Source of the DNA: Caulobacter vibrioides OR37 | GTDB taxonomy: Bacteria > Pseudomonadota > Alphaproteobacteria > Caulobacterales > Caulobacteraceae | Reading direction: 5' to 3' | DNA: 64,000 bases | NCBI RefSeq assembly: GCF_000372645.1 | Contig: NZ_APMP01000003.1 | Span: forward strand, 173,067-237,066 | Part shown: positions 1-8,072 of the stretch, piece by piece | Layout: each line of letters starts with the position of its first letter | Position numbering within the stretch: position 1 is the stretch's first letter | The notes under the pieces: model-generated | The model's input: the letters and a program-made list of their open reading frames with translations, nothing else | Told to the model about the DNA's origin: nothing | The model's database searches: none | Position numbers and translations under genes: made by a program

Positions 1-1
1 G

Positions 2-1525
2 GCCCTGCGCGGCGCCTACTACTACGACGTCGACGGCGGCTATCTGGACGACGTCAATCTCCGCCTGTCCAACGTCGACAAGACCACGCGCCGGGGCGGT
101 CGCCTGGCGTGGCGCGCGGAGCTTGGCCAATGGGAAGTCAAGCTCGCCGCCGCCGGCCAGAAGGTCTCGTCCAACGACACCCAGTACGTGACCCTGGCGC
201 CCGGCGGCCCCCGCCGCGCGAACCAGGTGCGCGAAACCCACTACAACCGCCTCGCCGAGACCTCGCTGCGGATCAGCGGGTCGGGCGACTGGGGCCGTTT
301 CGTCTCGGTGACCGGCTATGTCGATCACCAGTACGCCAGTCGCTACGACGCCACCCTGGCCGTCACCCAGTTCGACGGACGCGCCGTGGAGCTAGGCCTC
401 TATGATGAGCTGGCCCATGTGCGCATGGCCGTCGAGGACGCCCTCTATACCGGTCCCGCGGTCGGCCGCTTCCGCTGGATGATCGGCGCCTTCACGGCGA
501 CCAGCATCGAGCAGGGCGACGCCGAGCTGCGGGCCCGCTCCAGCGGCGTGACCCGCAGCGTCTATGACGAGGACCGCAAGGACCGGCTGAACGAATACGC
601 CCTCTATGGCGAAGCGACCTACGACCTGGGCGGCGGCTGGAAGATCGCGGCGGGCGGGCGGTCGTTCAAGACGACGGTGCACACCCGATCCTATGTGCTG
701 GCCCCTTCGCCCGGCCAGTCGCGGGACCTGGATCGCAAGGCCACCTTCACTGGCTTCTCGCCCAAGCTGTCGCTGCAGCGCGACCTGGCCGGCGGCGGCC
801 TGATCTACATCCTGACCTCGGAAGGCTATCGCGCCGGGGGCTTCAACTCCGGGGGACTGGCCAAGCCCAGCGCCAGCCTGCGGGTCTTCAGCCCCGACCA
901 TCTGCGCAACTACGAAATCGGCGCGACGCTCAACCCCTGGAATGGACGGGTCAACCTGCGCACGGCCTTGTTCTACGACGACTGGCGCGACATTCAGACC
1001 GACCAGTATTTCAGCTCGGGCCTGTCCTACACGGCCAATATCGGCAATGGACGCAACAAGGGCCTCGAGCTGGAGGCCGCCTGGCGCGCCACGCGGCATC
1101 TGACGATTTCGGGCAACGCCCTGTTCAACCGCCCCAAGCTGACCAACATCGCGCCGGGCTATGGCATCGCCAACACGGCCAGCCTGCCCGGCGTTCCCGA
1201 CGTCTCGTTCGGCAGTTTGATTACCTACCAGCGCGCGATCCTGACGCACGCCACCCTGATGCTGACCGCCGAGACCGGCTATATCGGCAAGTCGCGCCTG
1301 ACCTTCGATCCGCGCTACTCGCCGTCGATGGCCGGCTACTACACCGGCAAGCTGTCAGCCCAGGTGATGACCGACCGGTGGCGCGCGGCGCTGTTCGTCA
1401 GCAATCCCTGGAACAGCTCCAGCGACACCTTCGCCTATGGCAACCCCTTCAGCTTCGGCCAGGTGCGCCAGGTCACGCCGCAACGCCCGCGCACGTGGAG
1501 CTTTTCGCTGACGGCCAATTTCTAA
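2..1525 (+). CDS. TonB-dependent receptor, C-terminal part (5' end outside window)
   Basis: Open from the left edge of the window (frame 2) to TAA. About 507 residues are present, with no start codon or plug domain, so the N-terminal part lies upstream. The sequence alternates aromatic/polar residues typical of outer-membrane beta strands, has an ELRA-type strand and the receptor motif YEIGATLNPWNGR, and ends in the expected C-terminal phenylalanine (SLTANF) used by the BAM machinery. The protein would import a large ligand (siderophore, oligosaccharide or vitamin) across the outer membrane using TonB energy. The substrate cannot be told from this fragment. A family 2 glycosyltransferase gene follows 138 nt downstream on the same strand. 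Confidence 0.9.
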   Translation, partial: ALRGAYYYDVDGGYLDDVNLRLSNVDKTTRRGGRLAWRAELGQWEVKLAAAGQKVSSNDTQYVTLAPGGPRRANQVRETHYNRLAETSLRISGSGDWGRFVSVTGYVDHQYASRYDATLAVTQFDGRAVELGLYDELAHVRMAVEDALYTGPAVGRFRWMIGAFTATSIEQGDAELRARSSGVTRSVYDEDRKDRLNEYALYGEATYDLGGGWKIAAGGRSFKTTVHTRSYVLAPSPGQSRDLDRKATFTGFSPKLSLQRDLAGGGLIYILTSEGYRAGGFNSGGLAKPSASLRVFSPDHLRNYEIGATLNPWNGRVNLRTALFYDDWRDIQTDQYFSSGLSYTANIGNGRNKGLELEAAWRATRHLTISGNALFNRPKLTNIAPGYGIANTASLPGVPDVSFGSLITYQRAILTHATLMLTAETGYIGKSRLTFDPRYSPSMAGYYTGKLSAQVMTDRWRAALFVSNPWNSSSDTFAYGNPFSFGQVRQVTPQRPRTWSFSLTANF

Positions 1526-1663
1526 TCACGAAAACCCGGATTGGGGACGCTGTCACGAAGCTTACGAGATTCTTAAAGCGCGCCTTGGGGGGCGGCCCGA
1601 CCTCGCGGCGTCATCACATCGAGGGTGATCGCGGGGGCGTGATCGCTCAGACGAGGAACCGTG

Positions 1664-2506
1664 ATGGCCAAGCTTTCGGCGCTCATTTGCGTCCACAACG
1701 AAGAGCAGCGCCTGCCCGCCTGCCTGGCGGCTCTGTCGTTCTGCGATGAGATCGTCGTGGTCGCCGACCGTTGCAGCGACGGCACCGAAGCCATCGCCCG
1801 CCAGTACGGCGCCGTCGTCGTATCGGGCATCTTCCCGATCGAAGGCCCGCGCAAGCACGCCGGCATCGCCCGTTGCACCGGCGACTGGATTCTGGAGCTG
1901 GACGCCGACGAAGGCGTGACCCCCGCCTTCGCCCAGGAAATCCGCGACACCGTCGAGCGCGCCGACGCCGCCGACTGGTACCAGATCCCGATCGACAACT
2001 ATGTCGGCGACCAACTGGTTCGCCACGGTTGGGGCGGCTCGTTCGGCACCGCGTCGGCCGCGCGCCTGTTCCGTCGCGGCATGAAGTCGTGGAAGGCCGA
2101 GCGCGTCCATCCGGGCGCCAAGCTGGACGGCGTGTCAGGCGGTCGCCTGACCCAACCGCTGCGGCACATGGTCGACGAGGATATCGCCGACATGTTCGCT
2201 CGCCTGGGCCGCTACACCGCCCTGAAGGCCCAGGATCTGGCCGACAGCGGCAAGATCAAGAGCGTGGGCGACGACGCCTTCCGGGGCGTGCGCCGGTTCT
2301 TCAAGTGCTACGTGTCGCGCAAGGGCTACAAGGAAGGCGAGCTGGGCTTCCTGATCGCGCTGATGGCCGCCCTCTATCCGATCCTGTCGAACCTCCGGGC
2401 CCGTGAAATTCTGCGCACGCGCGCCAAGGCCAGCCTGGCCGAGACGCGCCCCGCCCCGGCCCCAACCCGCCTGCCGCTGCGCCGCGTCGAGGTCGTCGGA
2501 CAATAG
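1664..2506 (+). CDS. Family 2 glycosyltransferase (LPS core / WaaE-LgtF type)
   Basis: A 280-residue GT-A fold enzyme. The N-terminus has the GT2 nucleotide-sugar binding start (LSALICVHNEE) followed by VVVADRCSDGTE, and a DxD-like metal site in LELDADEGV near residue 85. The middle part (YQIPIDNYVGDQLVRHG, RLFRR) resembles LPS-core glucosyltransferases of the WaaE/KdtX/LgtF group, so a role in lipopolysaccharide or capsule synthesis on the cytoplasmic face is likely. ATG at 1664 is chosen over the GTG at 1661 because GACGAGG precedes it at normal spacing and the family begins with this short N-terminus. A polysaccharide-deacetylase-like gene starts 9 nt after its stop, which suggests an operon. 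The exact acceptor is unknown. Confidence 0.85.
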   Translation: MAKLSALICVHNEEQRLPACLAALSFCDEIVVVADRCSDGTEAIARQYGAVVVSGIFPIEGPRKHAGIARCTGDWILELDADEGVTPAFAQEIRDTVERADAADWYQIPIDNYVGDQLVRHGWGGSFGTASAARLFRRGMKSWKAERVHPGAKLDGVSGGRLTQPLRHMVDEDIADMFARLGRYTALKAQDLADSGKIKSVGDDAFRGVRRFFKCYVSRKGYKEGELGFLIALMAALYPILSNLRAREILRTRAKASLAETRPAPAPTRLPLRRVEVVGQ

Positions 2507-2514
2507 ACCCGCCC

Positions 2515-3291
2515 ATGCTGGCGCGTTCGCCCCTGGTCTTCCGCCTGGCGCTGGGACCGGAACTCCATCTCTGGGCCAAGGCAGGCCGGACGCCCGTGCT
2601 TTGGTGGCGGGACGACGACGCACGCGAGCCGACACCCGCGCTGGAGAGGCTTCTGGACCTGTCGCGGCGGCATGACGCCCCGTTGACGGTCGCGGCCGTC
2701 GCCGGGCCGAACCTGGCCTCCCTGGTGCGTCGGTGCCAAGACCAGCCCGATATCGAGATCGCCGTCCACGGCTTCCAGCACGTCAATCGCCAGCCGGAAG
2801 GGCAAGGATTCGGCGAGATCATCGACAGCGACAGCGTGGACTGGGTCCTCGCCCAGCTGCGGGCCACGGTGACCCGGTTCCACGACGCGGGCGCCACGCC
2901 GACCTTGTTCGTGCCGCCATGGAATAATCTGAAGCCGCAGCTGATCACCGCCCTGTCCGATACGCCCATCCGCGCGGTCTCGGGCTTCGCGCAAGGCGTC
3001 AGCGAAGCGGACGGCGTCTCGCGCCTCGACGCCCATTTGGACGTGCTGCGCTGGAAGGGCGGCGCGCGGTTTCGCGGGACCTGGCGCTTTCTGGCGCGGA
3101 TGCGCAAGCTGCTGGCCCAGCGTCGCGTCACCGGCCAATGGGGTCAGCCGATCGGTCTATTGACCCATCATCTGGACCATGACGAAGACGCTTGGCGCTT
3201 CCTGGACAGCTTCCTGGGCGCGTTCCGCGTGGAGGCGCGTCGGTGCCTGCAGCTCCAGACCCTCGCCGAGCCGACGGCGCTCTGCGCTTAG
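2515..3291 (+). CDS. Polysaccharide deacetylase-like protein
   Basis: A 258-residue protein with the NodB-type start PVLWWRDDDAREPTPALERLL: the paired aspartates after a WWRDD strand are the usual metal/catalytic aspartates of carbohydrate esterase family 4 relatives. A later AVHGFQHVNR (near residue 85) supplies the HxxxH-like metal histidines, and LLTHHLDHDEDAW near the C-terminus gives the distal His motif. No signal peptide is visible, so it may act in the cytoplasm or at the inner membrane. It sits directly behind the GT2 gene (9 nt gap), consistent with modifying the same glycan. Substrate unknown. Confidence 0.8.
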   Translation: MLARSPLVFRLALGPELHLWAKAGRTPVLWWRDDDAREPTPALERLLDLSRRHDAPLTVAAVAGPNLASLVRRCQDQPDIEIAVHGFQHVNRQPEGQGFGEIIDSDSVDWVLAQLRATVTRFHDAGATPTLFVPPWNNLKPQLITALSDTPIRAVSGFAQGVSEADGVSRLDAHLDVLRWKGGARFRGTWRFLARMRKLLAQRRVTGQWGQPIGLLTHHLDHDEDAWRFLDSFLGAFRVEARRCLQLQTLAEPTALCA

Positions 3292-3301
3292 AACGTTAGG
3301 C

Positions 3302-3427
3302 TCAGGCCGGCTCGGGGCGGTCGCGCAGGCATTCGCCGATGGCGCGGGCGCAACCCGGGATGCCCAGGGCGCCGACGAACGACATGGCCACGGCGCAGAC
3401 CAGCATGATCGGTTGGAAGAAGCGCAT
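3302..3427 (-). CDS. Small membrane protein, 41 aa
   Basis: A short gene starting MRFFQPIML with one predicted transmembrane segment (about residues 5-22, VCAVAMSFVGALGI), then a cysteine-containing polar tail (GCARAIGECLRDRPEPA). The start at 3427 has a near-ideal ribosome site, GGAGAG with five bases of spacing; the upstream in-frame ATG at 3451 lacks one. It lies convergent to the deacetylase gene and downstream of selO in the same orientation. I do not recognise the family; the gene call rests on the ribosome site and the membrane pattern. Confidence 0.55.
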   Translation of the reverse strand: MRFFQPIMLVCAVAMSFVGALGIPGCARAIGECLRDRPEPA

Positions 3428-3516
3428 CTGGTCTCTCCATGCAGCGTTCATCAGGCCACTCTGCCGAAGTTGTAAGACGGAACCTTGACGATTGTTCCGG
3501 ATGCGCACGAAAAAAT

Positions 3517-4965
3517 TCAGCTCGCGGCTTTTTTGTCGCCGGCCGCCCCCAGGTCGTAGGCCCTTCTCGCCGACTCGATCCGGTCCAGCTTGGCGTGAAG
3601 CGGCCCCCAATCGTCTTCCGCGGCGATCGGGGCCCAGAGTGATTCGACCTCCTCGATAATCAACTCCTCGGGCTCGGGACGCTGGAAGACCGGATCGGCC
3701 AGACGCTCGGGCCAGTCGGGATCGAACGCCGCCAGCCGTCGACGGAAGATCTCGAAGTTTTCCGTGCGGTAGAGCTCGGCGCGCGGGCCGTCCATCGCCC
3801 GGCCGGTCGAGGCCTCGCCGCCGAACCAGTCAAAGAAGAACGGCTCCCACCGCAGCCCTTCCCCGCCCTCGGCCAGGGCCCGGAAGGCGCTGTTGACCAG
3901 CTCTATATCGGCCTCGGCCCCTCGGCTCCGGACGCCCAGCCGATCCAGGATCGCGGCGCGCAGGGCGGTCCGATAGGCGTCGGAAAAGCCGTTCAGGGCC
4001 GCGAGCAAGCCTTGCTGATCGGTGACCAGGGTCAGGCAGGCCGCCAGTTGCTGAAGGTTCCAGAACACCGCCTCGGGCTGGCGGCCGAAGCTATAGAGGC
4101 CCTGGTGGTCGAAATAGGCGGCCGTGAAGTTCGGATCGTTGCGCGGCAGGAAGCGCCAGGGCCCGTAGTCGAAGCTTTCGCCGGTCACCACCATGTTGTC
4201 GGTGTTGAGCACCCCGTGCACGAAGCCCGCCGCCATCCAGCGGGCCAGCAGGCGCGCGCTGGCGGCGACCACCGCCTCCATCAGCGCCGCCGGCCGATCC
4301 GGCGCGTCCGCCAGCTCCGGATAGTAGAGCTCGACCACATGGTCGATCAGCCGGACGATCAGGTCGCGCCGCTCGAAATAGGCCAGGCGCTGGAACGTCC
4401 CGAACCGGATATGGCTGTGCGACAACCGAGTCAGGACAGCCGAGCGCGTCGGACTGGGCTCGTCCCCGCGCGTCAGCGCCTCGCCGGTCTCGATCAGCGA
4501 AAAGGCCCGCGACGTCGGCGCGCCCAGCGCCTCCAGCAGCGTGGCGGCCAGGATCTCGCGCACCCCGCCCTTCAGGGTCAGGCGACCATCGCCGGCCCGC
4601 GACCACGGCGTCTGGCCAGAACCCTTGGTCGCCAGGTCCAGCAGGCGGTCTGTCCCGCGCTCCCGGGCCTGGGCGAACAGGAAGCCCCGTCCGTCGCCGA
4701 GGTCGGGGTTGTAAACGCGGAACTGGTGGCCGTGATAGCGCATGGCCAGCGGGACCGACTGGTTGTCCGGCAGGGGATCGAAGCGGCCGAAGTGACGGAT
4801 CCAGGCGGCGTCATCCAGCGCCTCCAGCCCCACGGTCGCGGCCGCTCGATCGTTGCGGAAGCGCAGGGCGGTCTCCGGGAAATCGGCCGGCTGGACCGGA
4901 TCGGCGAAGTCGCCTCCCAAGGCCTGGAAACGCGGGTCAGGACGGTAGGCGGGCGTGAAGCTCAT
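3517..4965 (-). CDS. selO: Protein adenylyltransferase SelO (YdiU family)
   Basis: A 482-residue protein with the pseudokinase-fold signature of SelO: MRYHGHQFRVYNPDLGDGRG near residue 90 (nucleotide-binding loop region), the KGSGQTPWSR stretch, and the catalytic-loop block GVLNTDNMVVTGESFDYGPW around residues 250-270 holding the metal-binding Asn/Asp. Family members transfer AMP to Ser/Thr/Tyr of target proteins and are tied to redox stress. In bacteria the C-terminal selenocysteine is usually absent or replaced; here the protein ends DLGAAGDKKAAS without one. Length is typical. It is a stand-alone gene divergent from the TonB receptor at 5212. Confidence 0.93.
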   Translation of the reverse strand: MSFTPAYRPDPRFQALGGDFADPVQPADFPETALRFRNDRAAATVGLEALDDAAWIRHFGRFDPLPDNQSVPLAMRYHGHQFRVYNPDLGDGRGFLFAQARERGTDRLLDLATKGSGQTPWSRAGDGRLTLKGGVREILAATLLEALGAPTSRAFSLIETGEALTRGDEPSPTRSAVLTRLSHSHIRFGTFQRLAYFERRDLIVRLIDHVVELYYPELADAPDRPAALMEAVVAASARLLARWMAAGFVHGVLNTDNMVVTGESFDYGPWRFLPRNDPNFTAAYFDHQGLYSFGRQPEAVFWNLQQLAACLTLVTDQQGLLAALNGFSDAYRTALRAAILDRLGVRSRGAEADIELVNSAFRALAEGGEGLRWEPFFFDWFGGEASTGRAMDGPRAELYRTENFEIFRRRLAAFDPDWPERLADPVFQRPEPEELIIEEVESLWAPIAAEDDWGPLHAKLDRIESARRAYDLGAAGDKKAAS

Positions 4966-5211
4966 GGTCGCCAGATGAGGCCGGCTCGCCCCTCGCGCAA
5001 GGCCGTTTCGAATTTCGATGACGCCACGGGAACATTGTCGCTTCCCGGCAACAGACTGTCACGGAACCTTAGGAAAAAAGGGAATTTTGCTTGCCGAGGC
5101 CGGGAGCGGCGCCTAACCCTTTGCTATCCATTCGAACAATCGTTCGGGCGGAGCAACGAAAAACGAGCCGGGAGCGGGCAAGCGCTCTTGGCCAAACAAC
5201 CGAGGTAGGAA

Positions 5212-7734
5212 ATGCGCTTCACCCAGGTGCTTTGCGGCACTGCGTCCGCTGTCGTCCTCGCCGGTCTTGGCGCCGCCAGCGCCGCGCAGGCCCAACAAGC
5301 CGCGAGCGACGTCCAAACCGTCGACAGCATCGTCGTCACCGCCCAGAAGCGGGAACAGAACCTGCAGGACGTGCCGGTCGTCGTGACCGCCGTCGGCGCC
5401 AAGCTGCTGCAAGACACCGGCGTCAAGGACATCAAGGATCTGACGATCCTGACCCCCGGCCTGACGGTCACCTCGACCTCGTCGGAAGCCTCGACCACGG
5501 CCCGCGTGCGCGGCGTCGGCACCGTCGGCGACAACCCCGGTCTGGAAAGCTCGGTCGGCGTGGTGATCGATGGCGTCTATCGTCCCCGCAACGGCGTCGG
5601 CTTCGGCGACCTGGGCGAGATGGAGCGGATCGAAGTCCTGAAGGGGCCGCAAGGCACCCTGTTCGGCAAGAACACCTCGGCCGGCGTCATCAACGTCGTC
5701 ACCAAGCAGCCCGAGTTCAATTTCGGCGCCAATGGCGAGCTGACCTTCGGCAACTACAACGCCAAGGGCGTGGCCCTGTCGGTCACCGGTCCGCTGGCCG
5801 GCGACAAGCTGGCCGGCCGCCTCTACGTCGCCGGTCGCAAGCGCGACGGCTTTAACGACGTGGTCACCGGCCAGGGGCCCTCCAAGCGCGACCAGGACGC
5901 CGATTCCAACTTCTACACCGTGCGCGGCCAGTTGCTGTTCATCCCGGATGACAAGGCCACGTTCCGCGTGATCGGCGACTACACCAAGCGCAACGAGAAC
6001 TGCTGCGGCGCGGTGCAGATCCGCACAGGCCCGACCGCCGGCATCCTGGCCCTGGTCTCGGGTCAGGCCACGCCGGTGGCCACGACCGCCAACCCCTACG
6101 CCCGGATCGCCTATTCGAACCGCGGCGCTCCGGCCACGATCACGGACAAGGGCGTGTCGCTGCAAGGCGACATCGAGCTGCCGATCGGCACGCTGACCAG
6201 CGTCTCGGCCATTCGTCAGTGGCGAACCGACAACGGCCAGGACTCCGACTTCAGCCTCGCCGACCTGGCCTATCGCAACAAGGACGGCACCAACTACTCG
6301 AAGTTCACCACCTACAGCCAGGAACTGCGCCTGGCCGGCAAGACCGACAAGTTCGACTGGATGGTCGGGACCTTCCTGGCGGACGAGCGCCTGGAGAACC
6401 GCACCAACTTCCTCTACGGCAATGACTACGAGCAATACCTGGGCCGCCTGCTGTCGCGCTCGGCGGCCAATCCGGCCGGCATCGCCAACTTCATCGCTCT
6501 TCTGCTGAACCGCGCGCCGAACACCTCGTTCCCCGCCGGCCAGGGCATCTATGACCGCTACGACCAGCGCGCCCGTTCGATCGCCCTGTTCACCAACGAC
6601 ACCTGGCACGTGACCGACGCGTTCGAGATCACGGGCGGCCTGCGCTACACCTCGGAAGACAAGAAGCTCAACACCTACCAGACCAACAGCGACGGCGGCG
6701 TCGGCTGCGGCACGGCGCTGTCGCCGGCCGGCCAGGCCCGCATCGCCGGCATCGTCGGCGCGGCCAACGCCGGCGTGGTGATCGGCAACCTCTGCCTGCC
6801 CTGGGCCAACCCGCTGTTCAACGGCCGCGGCACCGTCCAGACCCGCACCGAGAAGGAGTGGAGCGGGACGATCAAGGCCTCGTACCGCATCTCGCCGGAG
6901 GTCTTCACCTACGCCTCCTACGCGCGCGGCTACAAGGGCGGCGGCTACAACCTGGACCGCACCCAGTCGTCGAACGGTCTGCCCTCGGGCGCGGCCGGCG
7001 TGGCGCCGATCTACGACACCTCGTTCCCGGGCGAGTTCGTCGACAGCTACGAAATCGGCCTGAAGAACACGCTGTTCCACCGCACCGTGCTGTTCAATGT
7101 CAGCGGCTTCTATCAGAAGTTCACCGACTTCCAGCTCAACACGTTCCTGGGCACCTCGTTCGTGGTTCGCTCGATTCCCGAGGTCACCTCCAAGGGCGTC
7201 GACGCCGACTTCCTGTGGTTCACCCCGATCCACGGCCTGACGGTCCAAAGCGGCTTCACCTACGCCGACACCAAGTACGGCAAGCAGCCGATCCCGAACG
7301 ATCCGGGCAACGCCCTGGCGCTGCTGCCCGGCAGCAACCTGTCGCTGGCTCCGAAGTACTCGGCCTCGGGCTCGCTGACCTACGAGACCCCGGTCGGCGA
7401 CAACCTGAAGGCCCGCTTCAACATCGGCGCCAAGTACTCCAGTTCGTACAACACCGGCTCGGACCTGTTCCCGCCCAAGATGCAGAAGGCCTACACGGTC
7501 GTGAACGGCCGCATCGGGCTCGGCTCGGCCGACGACCACTGGACCGTCGAACTGTGGGCTCAGAACCTGTTCAACGAGAAGTACATGCAGGTCGCCTTCA
7601 ACGGCACCCTGCAAGGCTCCTCGGGGCTCAGCGCCACGCAGAACACCTACAACCCGGCGCTGGACACCGTCACCTACGATGCGTTCCTCGGCGCGCCGCG
7701 CACCTACGGCGTGACCCTGCGCTCGAAGTTCTAA
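5212..7734 (+). CDS. TonB-dependent receptor
   Basis: A full-length 840-residue receptor. Residues 1-25 form a signal peptide ending AASAAQAQQ. A TonB box-like segment (VDSIVVTAQKREQNLQDVPV) follows, then the plug (about 45-160) with the family motifs RVRGVG and EVLKGPQGTLFGKN(T)SAGVINVVT. The barrel fills the rest and ends TYGVTLRSKF with terminal Phe. This subtype (VTAQKRxQNxQDVP) is expanded in Caulobacterales and sphingomonads and is often linked to plant-derived or aromatic compounds; the ligand is not deducible here. The gene has 246 nt upstream to selO and is followed by a terminator and a palindromic repeat, so it is probably transcribed alone. Confidence 0.95.
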   Translation: MRFTQVLCGTASAVVLAGLGAASAAQAQQAASDVQTVDSIVVTAQKREQNLQDVPVVVTAVGAKLLQDTGVKDIKDLTILTPGLTVTSTSSEASTTARVRGVGTVGDNPGLESSVGVVIDGVYRPRNGVGFGDLGEMERIEVLKGPQGTLFGKNTSAGVINVVTKQPEFNFGANGELTFGNYNAKGVALSVTGPLAGDKLAGRLYVAGRKRDGFNDVVTGQGPSKRDQDADSNFYTVRGQLLFIPDDKATFRVIGDYTKRNENCCGAVQIRTGPTAGILALVSGQATPVATTANPYARIAYSNRGAPATITDKGVSLQGDIELPIGTLTSVSAIRQWRTDNGQDSDFSLADLAYRNKDGTNYSKFTTYSQELRLAGKTDKFDWMVGTFLADERLENRTNFLYGNDYEQYLGRLLSRSAANPAGIANFIALLLNRAPNTSFPAGQGIYDRYDQRARSIALFTNDTWHVTDAFEITGGLRYTSEDKKLNTYQTNSDGGVGCGTALSPAGQARIAGIVGAANAGVVIGNLCLPWANPLFNGRGTVQTRTEKEWSGTIKASYRISPEVFTYASYARGYKGGGYNLDRTQSSNGLPSGAAGVAPIYDTSFPGEFVDSYEIGLKNTLFHRTVLFNVSGFYQKFTDFQLNTFLGTSFVVRSIPEVTSKGVDADFLWFTPIHGLTVQSGFTYADTKYGKQPIPNDPGNALALLPGSNLSLAPKYSASGSLTYETPVGDNLKARFNIGAKYSSSYNTGSDLFPPKMQKAYTVVNGRIGLGSADDHWTVELWAQNLFNEKYMQVAFNGTLQGSSGLSATQNTYNPALDTVTYDAFLGAPRTYGVTLRSKF

Positions 7735-7795
7735 CCGGGAGGGGGACACCGGCGGGCGACTGGGAACAGGGCCCGTCGGCTTTCGGGAGCGGGAA

Positions 7796-7825
7796 GGGCG
7801 ATCCGGGGGACCGGGTCGCCCTTTT
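7796..7825 (+). terminator. Rho-independent terminator after the TonB receptor
   Basis: GGGCGA (7796-7801) pairs with TCGCCC (7816-7821) around a GC-rich, partly self-pairing loop, followed by TTTT. It lies 62 nt after the receptor stop codon. Confidence 0.7.
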
Positions 7826-7840
7826 CCGTGCGCGGTCCCC

Positions 7841-7954
7841 TAGAGCGTGAGGCTGAAAGTGGGAACCGGTTTCAGCTTATCTCACGCTCTAAACATCTGA
7901 TTTAGAGCCTTTTTGACGCCTGAAATCGATTCCGATTTCAGGCTAAAGGCTCTA
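7841..7954. repeat. Two adjacent nested palindromes (intergenic repeat)
   Basis: First palindrome: TAGAGCGTGAG (7841-7851) pairs with CTCACGCTCTA (7881-7891), and inside it GCTGAAA (7852-7858) pairs with TTTCAGC (7870-7876). Second: TAGAGCCTTT (7903-7912) pairs with AAAGGCTCTA (7945-7954), with inner arms GCCTGAAATCG (7918-7928) and CGATTTCAGGC (7933-7943). Both start TAGAG and end CTCTA, so they look like members of one small dispersed family of the kind common between genes in Caulobacterales. The 240 nt between these arms and the receptor or peptidase holds no gene. Confidence 0.85.
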
Positions 7955-8072
7955 GCGAACAGGCTCCGTCCCCTGAAAATTCGCGACGCGTCGTCGACGC
8001 GGGGTTTGCGATCGGGCCGCATCACATCAGCATGGGCGCGGGGGAATCGTTCGAAGCGTCGGAGCCGCGCCC

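Noticed and set aside
5113..7749. 878-codon minus-strand frame opposite the TonB receptor
   Set aside because: Repetitive Val/Gly/Ala/Arg composition, no domain, and fully antisense to a clear receptor gene.
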